Origin: Humulus lupulus
Lineage: Eukaryota > Streptophyta > Magnoliopsida > Rosales > Cannabaceae
Length of the DNA stretch: 64,000 bases
Direction of reading: 5' to 3'
Assembly (NCBI RefSeq): GCF_963169125.1
Contig: NC_084794.1
Location: forward strand, 158,420,858-158,484,857
The stretch's first letter is position 1, and each line of letters starts with the position of its first letter. The translations under genes and the position numbers were made by a program. The notes beneath the pieces were generated by a model. That model worked only from the letters and a program-made list of their open reading frames with translations. It searched no databases and had not been told where the DNA came from. Positions 54,146 to 64,000 of the stretch are shown here, in pieces.

Positions 54146-57100
54146 TCACTGATAATACTTGCGCAGGTGTTCTCCATTCCAATAGCGTGGAACGAGATCT
54201 CCGTTTAGGCGTGCAAGTTTGTAGGTGCCTGGGTGAAGGACTTCTTCAATCTGGTACGGTCCTTCCCGATTAGGTCCGAGTACTCCAGCAATGGGGTCGC
54301 GGGTGTTCAAGAAAACTCGTCGTAGTACTAGGTCACCGACGTTGAATTTTCTTTCCTTTACCCTCGAGTTAAAATACCAGGCGACCTTTTGCTGATACGC
54401 AGCAACTCAGAGTTGGGCTTTTTCTCGTATTTCGTCAATTGAGTCTAGGGACTCCATCATTAGTTGGCTGTTCTGGCCCTGGTCGTATGTAATGCGCCGA
54501 TGCGAGGGGGGGTCTAACTCGACAGGTAACATGGCCTCATATCCGTAAGCTAAGGAAAATGGGGTGTGACCTGTCGCCGTTCGGTGAGAAGTTCTGTACG
54601 ACCAGAGGACCTCAGGCAGCTGCTCTGGCCATGCTCCTTTAGTGTCTTCAAGCCTCTTCTTTAGGGTGTCCTTAAGAGTTTTGTTCACAACCTCGACCTG
54701 CCCGTTTGCTTGTGGATGCGCAACTGAAGAAAAGCTTTTGATAACCCCGTGCCTTTCGCAGAAGTCGGTGAATAAGTCGCTGTCAAATTGGGTTACGTTG
54801 TCTGAAACAATCTTCCGAGGCAAACCATAGCGGCAAATAATGTTCTTGATGACAAAGTCAAGAACTTTCTTGGTCGTTGTGGTAGTGAGTGGTTCAGCTT
54901 CGGCCCATTTGGTGAAGTAATCGACCGCCACAATGGCGTAATTCACTCCACCCTTTCCGGTTGGCAAGGACCCAATCAAATCTATCCCCCATATTGCAAA
55001 AGGCCACGGACTTTGCATCTGTTTCAACTCGTTTGGAGTTGCTCGTGGAATTTTGGAGAACCTTTGACATTTATCGCATTTTCGTACAAACTCTATTGAA
55101 TCTTCGTTCATAGTCGGCCAGAAGTAGCCTTGCCTTAGAATCTTTTTTTCCAAACTCTGCCCCCCAGCGTGATCCCCACAGAAGCCTTCATGCACCTCTT
55201 TCATTAGTTCCTTAGCTTTTTCTGGTGTAACGCATCTGAGTAGTGGCATTGAATACCCTCTCCTGTACATAACACCATCGACTAGTATGTACCTAGCAGC
55301 CTGCCTTTGTAGAGTTCTGGATTTGTTTCTATCTGTTGGTAGCACACAATTTGTCAGATACTCCAAGTAAGGTGCCATCCATGTATCCTCCATTCGGATT
55401 TCCATACTGGCTTCAATTGCTTGTATGCTTGGCTCACTCAATCTTTCTACTGGCATAATGTCCAAAGTGTCAGCATCTTTCGCGTTCGTGAGTTTGGCTA
55501 AGGCATCTGCATTTGAATTCTGATCCCGCGGTATTTGCTGGAGGGTATACTTCGTGAACTGGGCTAGCAGGTCTTTGGTTTTGTTTAAGTAGGCCACCAT
55601 CTTTAGGCCTCGCGCTTGATATTCCCCAAGGACTTGATTCACTACCAGCTGCGAATCACTGTAAATATCAAGCGCCTTTATGCTCATGTCTTTGGCCATT
55701 CTCAATCCAGCGAGGAGTGCTTCGTATTCGGCTTCATTATTTGACGCGATGAAGTTGAACCTAATGGCGCAGTGAAATCGATGCCCTTCCGGCGTTATCA
55801 ATATCACTCCCGCTCCTGCGTGGGATTCGTTGGACGACCCATCCATGAATAACTTCCATGAAGGAGCTTTCTCTTGAGGCTCAGGCGCACTAGGCTGTTC
55901 GCACTGCTCGCTGTCTGGGAGTTCGGTGAACTCTGCAATAAGATCAGTCAAGACTTGTCCCTTTACTACTGCTCGCAGTGAATATGTAACGTCAAACTGC
56001 CCTAGTTCGACTGCCCATTTTAATAAACGCCCAGCCACCTCTGGTTTTTGGAGGACTTGCCGAAGGGGCTGGTCGGTTAAGATTGTGATAGGATGGGCTT
56101 GGAAGTAAGGGCGCAGCTTCCTTGAGGCCAGGATTAAGCAATATGCTAACCTTTCAATGGGTGGATATCTTAGTTCTGCCCCGATCAGCCTCTTGCTTAC
56201 ATAGTAAACCGCTTTTTGTACACCTTCTTCCTCTCGTACTAGTACCGCACTAGCAGCAACTTCAGTGATCGCCAAGTAAATGAACAAAGTTTCTCCTTCA
56301 ATTGGCTTTGATAAAATGGGAGGCTGTGCCATATGGGATTTTAAGGCCTGGAAAGCTTGCTCGCAGTCTCTTGTCCATTCAAATTTCTTATTGCCCCTAA
56401 GTAGATTGAAAAAAGGGACGCACTTGTCTGTTGATTTCGAAATAAATCTACTTAGGGTCGCAATCCTCCCGATTAAAATTTGTACATCTTTGATCTTTTC
56501 TGGCGATTTCATGTCGATCAGGGCTTTTATTTTGTCAGGGTTGGCCTCGATTCCTCTTGAATTTACAATGAACCCTAAAAACTTCCCTAATCCAACTCCG
56601 AAGGAACATTTGAGAGGATTTAGTTTCATCTGGTACTTGTTCAATACATCAAAACATTCTTGTAAATCCTTCACATGCCCTTCTGCCTTTTTAGACTTTA
56701 CCAGCATGTCGTCCACGTATACTTCCATGTTTACTCCGATCAAATCTTTAAACATGTGGTTAACTAACCGCTGGTAAGTCGCACCTGCGTTTTTCAGTCC
56801 GAAGGGCATTACTTTATAACAGGATAAGCCCGTATCGGTCCGAAAGCTGGTGTGATCCTCGTCAGGGGGATGCATGCTAATCTGATTGTAGCCTGAATAT
56901 GCATCCATGAAGGAGAGGATCTCGTGTCCTGCAGTAGCATCGACCAACTAGTCGATTCTTGGGAGTGGGAAGCAATCCTTTGGGCAGGCTTTATTGAGGT
57001 CTGTAAAATCCACACAGGTTCGCCATTTGCCGCTAGGCTTGGGAACCAGCACTGGATTGGAGACCCACGATGGATAAAACGCCACCCTGATGAACCCATT

Positions 57101-58084
57101 CTCCTTTAATCTCTCAACTTCTTCTTTTAAGGCTCTCGGTCGATCTTTATCGAGCAGCCTTCTTTTTTGTTGCACGGGCGGAAAAGTCTTGTCTATGTTC
57201 AGGACATGGCTGATAACTGCAGGGTCTATCCCAGCCATGTCTTTGTGCAACCAGGCAAAGACTTCCTGGTTCTTCTACAAAAATTCCACCAGTGCATGCT
57301 TCGTGGTTTGTTCCAGGTTTTTCCCGACCTTCACGACTCTGGTCGGGTCTTTTTCGTCGAGTTGGACCTCTTCCAGGTCCTCGACGAGTCCAACGTTCTC
57401 TTCAAAATCCCCAAAGTGAGGATCTAGATCTCTATCCTCACTTTGGGCAACACCCTATTTGGTGACTTCATCACCGGATTGGGCTTGCGTATCAATTGCC
57501 ATCTGCAACCTATCTGAGGTAGTGCTCTTTGATGTTCCCTTTTTCGCCTTCGCGACTGAGGCGTTGTAGCACTCTCTGGCTTCCCTCTAGTTTCCCAACA
57601 TGCGTCCTACCCCTGCGTCTGTTGGGAATTTCATGGATAAGTGCCACATAGAGGTGACGGCCCGTAGATCGACCAGTATAGGCCTTCCAATGACGACATT
57701 GTACGCCGAAGGACAATCGACTACTATAAAAGTAGCGAGTAATGTCCTGGTAGCAGGCGTTGTACCTGCTGTCACTGGTAGTCTAATCGATCCTTGGGGG
57801 GAAGGGGCAAGTCCCTCACTAGAGAAGCCGTATATTATCTGGTTGCAGGGCTCCAGGTCCTTAACGGACAACTTCATACGTTCCAGCGAAGACTTATACA
57901 GGATATTCACTAAACTTCTTGTATCGACCAACACTCTCTTCACCATCATGTTGGCCATTTGGACATCCACGACCAGCGGATCGGAATGTGGGAACCAGAC
58001 ATGTTGGGCATCACTATCAGAGAAGGTTATCTCACCTTCTTCTGATCGAGCCTTTTTCGGCGCGCGGTCCTCCACAGCCATCAT
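54146..58084 (-). pseudogene. Gypsy-3 pol (PR-RT-RH-aRH-INT), nonsense codons only
   Basis: Frame continuous with gag. Protease box reads VLVDTRSLVN (Gly lost). RT from ~57250 has CVDFTDLNKACPKD, SFMDAYSGYNQ and an intact YVDDM (~56712). First RNase H ~56290-55900; second RNase H LFMDGSSNE (~55845), EAEYEALLAGL and SDSQLVVNQVLGE. Integrase shows its zinc motif ~55200-55050 and GIDLIGSLPTGKGG. The core has SDNVTQFDSD (Gly to Val beside the catalytic Asp) and GQVEVVN. 56947-54407 is an open run of 846 codons. Stops: 57587, near 57456, near 57277, TAG at 56948-56950, and TGA at 54404-54406; then the intact C-terminus to RKYYQ-TGA at 54146. Confidence 0.92.
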
Positions 58085-60385
58085 TTCGATGTCCTGGTCG
58101 TGGCGCAGAGTCCGAGCGTATCGTTCTCTAGCCTTTCAGTTGTTTCCCGCGAGATGCGGGCCTCCACAGATGGTTAACAATGTACCAGTCACGGGGGCAG
58201 GCTGCAAAGGTGGCGAGCGTTGGCGTGTGGGCGCTTGCTCGTTGCCACCTGGAGCTTCTCGTTGGGAATTTCCCGAGGCCCGCACGTATCTTCTCAAGTG
58301 TCCTTGTCTAATAAGGAACTCGATCTCATCCTTCAGCTGGTTGCACTCGTTGGTATCATGTCCGTAGTCGTTATGATAACGACAGAACTTAGTAGTGTCT
58401 CTTTTCGAAATATCTTTTCGAATGGGGGCAGGCTTCTTATAAGGCACACTGGAACTCGTGGCCTGATATACCTCTCCCCGAGACTCAACTAGGGCAGTAT
58501 AGTTAGTGAACTGAGGTTCATAACGGTTACCCTTGGCTCGTTTATTGTCAGAGGTGGAAGGCTCATGGTATGGCCGTTTTCTACCATTCTTGCCATTGCC
58601 ATTACCGTTCCCATTGCCCTTGCCGCTAGGCTTAGACCCATTGGCGGCTTTGGCGGGCTTGGCAACCTTCTTATCCTTGCCTGGAGGTTTTCCATCGTCT
58701 GCAATGGCATCTTCGAGCTTGATGTAACGATTAGCCCGGTCCAAGAATTCCTGGGTAGTTCTAACCCCATCTTTTCGAAGACTTTTCTAGAGAGGGGTGC
58801 GACGCTTAACCCCTGCTGTTATGGCCATCATTTTGCCTTTGTCCCCCACAGTTTTTGCTCCAGCTGCTGCTCGCATAAAGCGCTGGATGTATTCCTTTAG
58901 TGGTTCTCCATCCTGCTAGCGTATTTCAACCAGATGGTTTGCCTCGGTCGGATGCACTCGACCTGCGTAGAACTGTCCGTAAAACTCCCTTACGAACATC
59001 TCCCAGGAAATTATGCTTGCAGGAGGGAACTTGAAAACCCACTCCTGCGCGGCATTAGAAAGTGTTGCAGGGAAGATCCTGCACCGAGCATCTTCGGACA
59101 CTTTCTAAATGTCCATTTGTATCTCAAACTTATTGACGTGAGACATCGGGTCATCGTACCCATCAAAGTTCGGAAGCGTAGGCATTTTAAACTTGCTAGG
59201 AGTTTCTGCCATAGCTATCCTTTTGACGAAAGGAGTACCTTTCCTCTTGTCGTGGTCGATGTAAGATGTTCTTCCCCCGACCAATTGTTGCACCGCCTGG
59301 TTGAGGGCATCTATCTGAGCCTGCACTGCGATAGGAATCGCTGTGGCCTCTACAGTTGGGGGGATGTTCTTGCCATGTCTCTCACGGCAATCATTGAGCA
59401 CATCTCTCAAGTCCTCGTCTCTTCTCTGCTGCTCGTTGGCTCCGAGCCGGTTGAAGATGTTATTTTTCTTGGGTTGCCCCCCAGCGTCCCATCTGCCGGG
59501 TTGGTCATCTTGAGGTGGCTGATTCCCGTTTTCACCTCTTTCGTCATTCCTCCGATCGACATTTCCTCTGCCGGAATCGGCTTCGTCATAACCATTGCCA
59601 TCTCTGAATCGCGATTGGCTATGACGGGATCGAATGTTTCCTCGATTTCCCTCTCGGGCTGAAACGTCCCGAGCGTTAGAGGGTGGCCTGCGTTGGTCGT
59701 TAGGTCCCCGTGCATTATCATGCCGTGGGGGACCTCGGATCGCAGAGCCCAACTATGAGTTCCTCCTGTTACCAGGAGGATGCTGTCCTCTGTTCGGAAG
59801 GTTCGGCTTGTCGCCCCTATGGCGTCTAGGACTGCAAGGCTGATGCCTGGTCCTATTCAGCCTCTCATGTGGGGGATTGCCGCGATCAGCTTGGGATGGA
59901 GGCTGTCCCTCAGGGTCCAGTGGGACATCGTCATGGGGCACCTGAGGCTGTTCGGGCCTTTGCGAACTCGAGGGTTGGATAGGTGGGCTAGGATTAGGAC
60001 CCCTTTGCGTTGGCCCATTTGTAGGCTGATCAGGCTGCGAGGCAGGTGTAGCTTGATTCCTAGCCAATTGCAAGGCTGCCTCGAGGGCTGCCATGGCTTC
60101 GCTCTGGCGACGATCCATCTCTGCCTGCCTCTCGCTTAACTCCAAGCGCTGCCGTTCAATTTCCTGCTGCTGCCGTGCCATGATTTCGGCAGCACTTTCT
60201 TGGCTGGCCCTCAGATTGGCCAGCTCTTCGTGCAACGCCCCCAGAGTACTTTTTAGCGTTGCGTCGTCCATTTCCTCCTCCTCAAAGTCCAAATGTGGCT
60301 CATCCTTGGCCACGTTTGCAGGAGGAGGCGGGTTTGATGGTGCAGCGGCAGCCGCCTGTCCAGTTTTTCTTGCAGTTTTCGCCAT
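58085..60385 (-). pseudogene. Gypsy-3 gag, nonsense codons only
   Basis: ATG at 60385 (MAKTARKTGQAAAAAPS), 28 nt past the PBS. Acidic segment (EPHLDFEEEEMDD), coiled coil (LHEELANLRASQESAAE, RQQQEIERQRLELSERQ), Pro/Gln-rich linker, Arg/Asp-rich linker, capsid (AQEWVFKFPPASIISWEMF at ~59040), basic Lys/Gly/Asn linker with a NG repeat, and knuckle FCRYHNDYGHDTNEC at ~58385. In-frame stops at 59753, 59105, 58916, 58787 and 58136, no frameshift. It is the best-preserved gag in the window apart from these stops. Confidence 0.9.
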
Positions 60386-60412
60386 TGGTTTTCTCAACGG
60401 TGATATATCAAG

Positions 60413-60430
60413 CTCTCAATGAAAGCACCA
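60413..60430 (-). other. Gypsy-3 primer-binding site
   Basis: The minus strand reads TGGTGCTTTCATTGAGAG, three bases (TTC) inside the LTR edge at 60434. Confidence 0.75.
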
Positions 60431-60433
60431 GAA

Positions 60434-61033
60434 TGTTGACCCTGATTTTGGGCAACTGACACGGAGTCAAAATACGCTTGACGTGGATGAATGCGTTGAA
60501 AAGAATGTGATGACGAAAATAATAAGAACACGATATTTTATAGTGGTTCGGCCCCAGAATCTGGTAATAACCTACGTCCACTTAGATTGTTATTGATATG
60601 AGATCCAAATGAGTGATCAAAGAACTAGGGTTCAATGAGTTTCACCAACCTCTGAAGGACAATACAATGTGACAAATTTGATTACTCTAATCTCAAGTGA
60701 TCTAGAAATCAGAAAAGAAAAAAGGATCCCCTTCCCTGAGCCCTCCTCTTCTATTTATAAGCTCAGGGAAGATTTACATTGATTTGTTACAGATATTATT
60801 TCCTAAATAATCGGATACTCAGGAAATCATGGGAGATAATTTCGGATTCCATCATAACTGCTTAAGATCTTCTCCGCGTATAATGCGCATACAACTAGCC
60901 TGGTCGTATGAAGAAACCGGTCGCTTGACACTGGGTGTCTTCCTGGTCGATAGTCGAGCTCAGATTATGCCAGATGTCAGCCACGTGTAATTAATGTTTG
61001 CCATGTCATTTACTTCTGATTTTTGGGATAACA
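60434..61033 (-). repeat. Gypsy-3 5' LTR (600 bp)
   Basis: Pairs with 49333-49931. On minus a TATA box TTATAAATAG lies near 60755-60765. The upstream palindrome at 60888-60910 has two changes in one arm. Outer TSD TTTGT follows at 61034-61038. Its transcription runs leftward, away from the host gene. Confidence 0.95.
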
Positions 61034-61038
61034 TTTGT

Positions 61039-62333
61039 ATTGTATTTTTAATGTTTAGCTTTATTCCATTCCATTATTATTATTTTTTAAAAATTATGTT
61101 TTTAATTTTTAATATTTTTTAAGAATTTTAAATTATTTAAATAATTTTTATTTAATTTTTTAATAATTATATGAATTTTTTTAAATAAATTATTTGAACC
61201 AATTGAAGACTGTCATGTATGTGTTTATTTGACACTTAATGCCTATATATCTACCGTTGCCATAAAATGTTGAAGGAAGATAATTTTACCATAAAAAATA
61301 TATTTAGGTGTTTAAGTGCTGCAAAGTAAGAAACTTAAATATTTTTTCTGTCAATTACTCTTAATTAAATAATAATAATGTATATTATAGTTATAGTTGA
61401 TAATTTACTAATTTTTTTTTATTTTAAATAATTTAAAGTATTGAAAACATAATTTAAATAATTGAAATAGTTTGTTGGCTATATAATTATTTTGTAGAGA
61501 GGCATTATACTGTGTAATCACGATCGTAGTCATCTTTTTGGGATCTACCTAATAATTTTTAATACTTATATATCGGGACGTATTTCCCAAAAAAAGAAAG
61601 GAAGGAAAATATTTTTAATAATAATAATAAATAAATAAATCCTACTTTTTTTTTTATCTGAATAAATAAATCCTACTTGTTTGGCACTGCTGCTCGCCTT
61701 AAAATTGGTGAACATGTTGGCCGCAGAAATAATGTAGCAGAAAATATATAATATATTTTTTATATTTAAGAAGAAGGAAAAGGAAAGTCTTTAGGGTGGA
61801 AAAAAAACTGCGAACACGTCAGCATAAGATATATGGTACAGTAATAAATTGGAACAAGATTGGTGATAATATTTATACGCGTCCGCTGTTTTCTTCCTCC
61901 TTTGAGGCGCTAATAAATTCTTCAAAGTTAAATAGTTCTCTTTCAAAATCTCAGTAATATGGTTGGCTTTCTATTTCTGTGCCAGCCAAATGATGCCTTA
62001 ACGTGTCCGTGAAAATCTCCCTCCTCCACGTTGATTACTAACCATTCTCACTCGTGATTCTTTCTCATCTCCGGGGTCTCCTCCTCGTGACCCAAATAAT
62101 CACTGAAAAGACTATTGCAGGTCTTGTATTATCAACTTAGATTATTTTATTGTATTATAATTTTTATCTAGAACACTCTCTGGTATGTATCCAGAAAATA
62201 AATTATTTAGCGAATCGTTTTCGTGATTATTAAATTTTTGGAAGGGGACGATGGAAACGTAGGTACGTACATATATACATCTTCTCCAAATGACAGTCGG
62301 AGATAGAAATTGATTGATTAATCGGTGACGACG
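61039..62333 (+). promoter_or_regulatory. Upstream region and 5' UTR of the K+ channel gene
   Basis: AT-rich single-copy-looking DNA with no ORF. 61960-62110 is richer in CT-motifs (TCTCATCTCCGG, CTCCTCCTCG), which could mark the core promoter or UTR. A weak TATA-like CATATATACAT is at 62268-62279, 55-65 bp before the ATG. The transcription start cannot be placed without RNA data. Confidence 0.4.
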
Positions 62334-62590
62334 ATGCCTTTGCCGGCGGCGAATGGGAGAGTGGAGGACGACGAGAGTGATCATGACGTGGCGTCTTTGT
62401 CGTCGTCGGATGAGGGGGAGTTTGAGTTGCAGGATATCAGGGATCGGATTACATCGTCACGAGGGAGCAGATTCAATCTGATCGCCAACGAGTTCGGACT
62501 CGCCTCTGCGATTAGGAAATTCAGCCGCGAAAATGTCATCAATGGCTTTAAAGACCTTTCCAAAGGCGTCGTTATCCATCCCGATAACAG
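62334..62590 (+). CDS. SKOR: First exon of a SKOR/GORK-like outward-rectifying K+ channel
   Basis: 85 codons plus 2 nt from ATG at 62334 (MPLPAANGRVEDDESD) to a donor ACAG|GTACTA at 62590/62591. An acidic Ser-rich start is followed by FELQDIRDRITSSRGSRFN, FGLASAIRKF, a VINGFKDLSKG segment and VIHPDNR. The SRG-N-RFN, INGxxDxSxG and HPDNR-W/Y pattern is that of the cytosolic N-terminus of plant Shaker-type SKOR channels, which in the family precedes six membrane segments, a pore, a cyclic-nucleotide-binding domain and ankyrin repeats. None of these is in the window. SKOR in Arabidopsis loads K+ into xylem and GORK acts in guard cells. The upstream GTG at 62325 is not used as start. Confidence 0.72.
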
Positions 62591-64000
62591 GTACTAATCA
62601 TAGATTCTCTGTTCATCAACTTTTTAATTCATGTCACTAATATACGTATAATATAGATATACTACTTTTAGAAAGATAAGAAACTGAAAACAGATTCAAT
62701 ACTGCACTAAAAAGTCTAATACTGTCCTCCTGTAAAAAGAGATGTTGTAGTTTAAAAAGATAAGAAAACTGAAAACATATTCAATACTGCACAGAAAAGT
62801 TTAGAATTTTTATTACTTTTTTAATTGAAAATAAGAAGATATATTAATTTTAAAATGAAGAAGAAGTAGAAGATACATATTAAAAATAAATAAAAAATTA
62901 ATGAAGCGGAGGTGACCGTATTTCCCGCGCCAAGTGTTTTACTCATGATTGTCTCTAATTTATAAATTTTTTATTTTTTTATATGTAACATCACAAATAA
63001 ATATGTGGTACTTTCTGATAGAGTCGGGACTCGTACGTATTTTAAAATTATAATCCGTTGGATCATTAGGTTTAACTACTCGTTATCTATATTGATATTT
63101 AGAGTGAAACAATGAAGAGCGGCCACATTGTTCTTCCTCGGGAGTTATTGACATTAACTCTATTCCAAGAGCATTTTGTGTAATGACCAGGATTGGTCCA
63201 CTTCGTCTATTGAATTTTCTCCACGTTTCAAACAAACAAAATAAAAAAATGAAGAACGGCCACATTTCAGGATATTTAAATGATTCTATCTTTGAAAACA
63301 AAAATTTTCAATAAAAAGTTTATTCGGTTGTAACGAAACCAAATCATTAGTTTTTATTTTTTTTTTAAATCGTTTTTGTTTTTATTTTGAGAAAATAGTA
63401 CAAGCTGTTTGATTTTAAAAATAACTCTAAACTCATAAAGGAAGAAATAATATGAAGTCATAGTTGGTTGCCATTCGTTATACACTGTCCATTGAATCAC
63501 TTAGTTTTAGGTTTGGTTCGAGGTAATAGAAAGTAAAATAATTAAAATATAAAATATATCATTACTTTCTTCGGTTGCTTTGTCTAAATGGAAAATGATT
63601 TCTATTAGAAAGTCAATTCAATCATTTTGATGGAATTCATGGTTTTATTTGGCCCTAAATATTATTATATCAAAATTATACTTGAAAAACTTCTATTAAG
63701 TTCTACGATCATTCCGTCTTTGTTCCTTCACTAGCCAAAACTTCTTTGTCTGCTTCATCTCCAACCTTGATGACCTATGGATAGAATCTTTGCACTTCAA
63801 CTATTCGTTGTGACAAAACTACTAATATTTAGACTTCAATGTGATTTTTTTTTTTGGACTGCCAAATTAGACTTCAATTGGGTTTGGACTACCAAATTAG
63901 ATTACTTGTCCAAAATCTAAATAACACTTTTTGTTTCCTTATAAAATGATGTCATTTATTTTTTATCGAAGCTAAAGAATAAATTTATATTAATATGATT
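62591..64000 (+). other. Intron 1 of the K+ channel gene (partial)
   Basis: Begins GTACTAATC. The expected next residues (Tyr/Trp-rich start of the first membrane segment) were not found in any frame up to 64000, so the intron is at least 1.4 kb. It is AT-rich with minor direct duplications: AAGATAAGAAACTGAAAAC near 62672 and 62758, GAAGAGCGGCCACAT near 63112 and 63250, and ACCAAATTAGA near 63865 and 63890. Confidence 0.6.

Larger units (their letters stand above)
49333..61033 (-). mobile_element. Gypsy-3: full-length minus-strand Tat-lineage element (11.7 kb)
   Basis: 5' LTR 60434-61033 and 3' LTR 49333-49931 (minus orientation), PBS 60413-60430, PPT 49932-49944, perfect TSD TTTGT at 49328-49332 and 61034-61038. 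By-eye LTR divergence is about 19 of 599 (3.2%) plus a 1-bp indel. gag-pol on minus is one continuous frame of about 2080 codons interrupted by nonsense codons only. A multi-exon gene on plus lies between integrase and the 3' LTR. It is closely related to Gypsy-1 (same gag architecture, similar LTR blocks). Confidence 0.96.

Noticed and set aside
62325..62333. Alternative upstream start (GTG ACG ACG) for the K+ channel exon
   Set aside because: Plant translation starts at ATG; the first in-frame ATG is 62334.

Overview
This 64 kb window is nuclear DNA of a flowering plant, most likely a eudicot. It is almost entirely nested LTR retrotransposons, with the first exon of one host gene at the far right. 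The evidence is LTR/PBS/PPT-bounded elements with 5-bp target-site duplications (TSDs), plant-type Ty3/gypsy gag-pol proteins (including the dual RNase H arrangement of the Tat lineage), GT-AG introns, and a plant Shaker-type K+ channel exon. A Rosales/Cannabaceae-like genome is a guess I cannot test here. I saw no rRNA, tRNA, CRISPR or bacterial-type feature.

Layout. 1-1982: 5' end of a minus-strand LTR element (M). 1983-6757: decayed plus-strand Tekay-like gypsy element (B) that keeps only the last ~520 bp of its long LTR. 6758-10446: minus-strand gypsy element (C), cut inside its protease by B, with a solo M-family LTR in its own LTR (TSD CTTAG). 10447-15626: AT-rich degraded DNA with a copia-like minus-strand LTR and a GC-rich 45-46 bp array. 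15627-34345: one long LTR of the B family (LTR-A), split into four pieces by a 1.9 kb solo LTR (TSD GTGAC), by full-length Gypsy-1 (18870-33027, TSD GTAAT) and by a solo Gypsy-2 LTR. Gypsy-1 itself carries a 2.4 kb solo LTR-A (TSD CTAAG). 34346-48871: another LTR-A relative, split by full-length Gypsy-2 (35311-48713, TSD ATAAC). 49333-61033: full-length minus-strand Gypsy-3 (TSD TTTGT). 61039-64000: upstream region, exon 1 and part of intron 1 of a SKOR/GORK-like outward-rectifying K+ channel gene.

The standout system is shared by Gypsy-1, -2 and -3. Between integrase and the 3' LTR each carries a complete antisense gene with its own TATA-like box, a 5'-UTR intron of about 0.45-0.5 kb and four coding exons. 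The product has an N-terminal domain resembling the plant 'putative gypsy type transposon' family, a low-complexity middle, a long coiled coil and a conserved aromatic C-terminal motif. In Gypsy-2 this gene is open across all four exons (about 807 codons), although the sense gag-pol is broken. Antisense extra ORFs are known from Tat-lineage elements. The shared exon structure, own promoters, a second PPT-like tract just after integrase, and hairpins or a 13-copy 119-bp array where the two transcription units converge make this the part most worth study.

By eye the LTR pairs differ by about 1.3% (Gypsy-2), 3.2% (Gypsy-3) and 4.4% (Gypsy-1), so Gypsy-2 is the youngest full-length insertion. Gypsy-3 keeps one uninterrupted frame across gag-pol, broken only by nonsense codons. 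That pattern suggests decay mainly by base substitution, as expected in methylated DNA.
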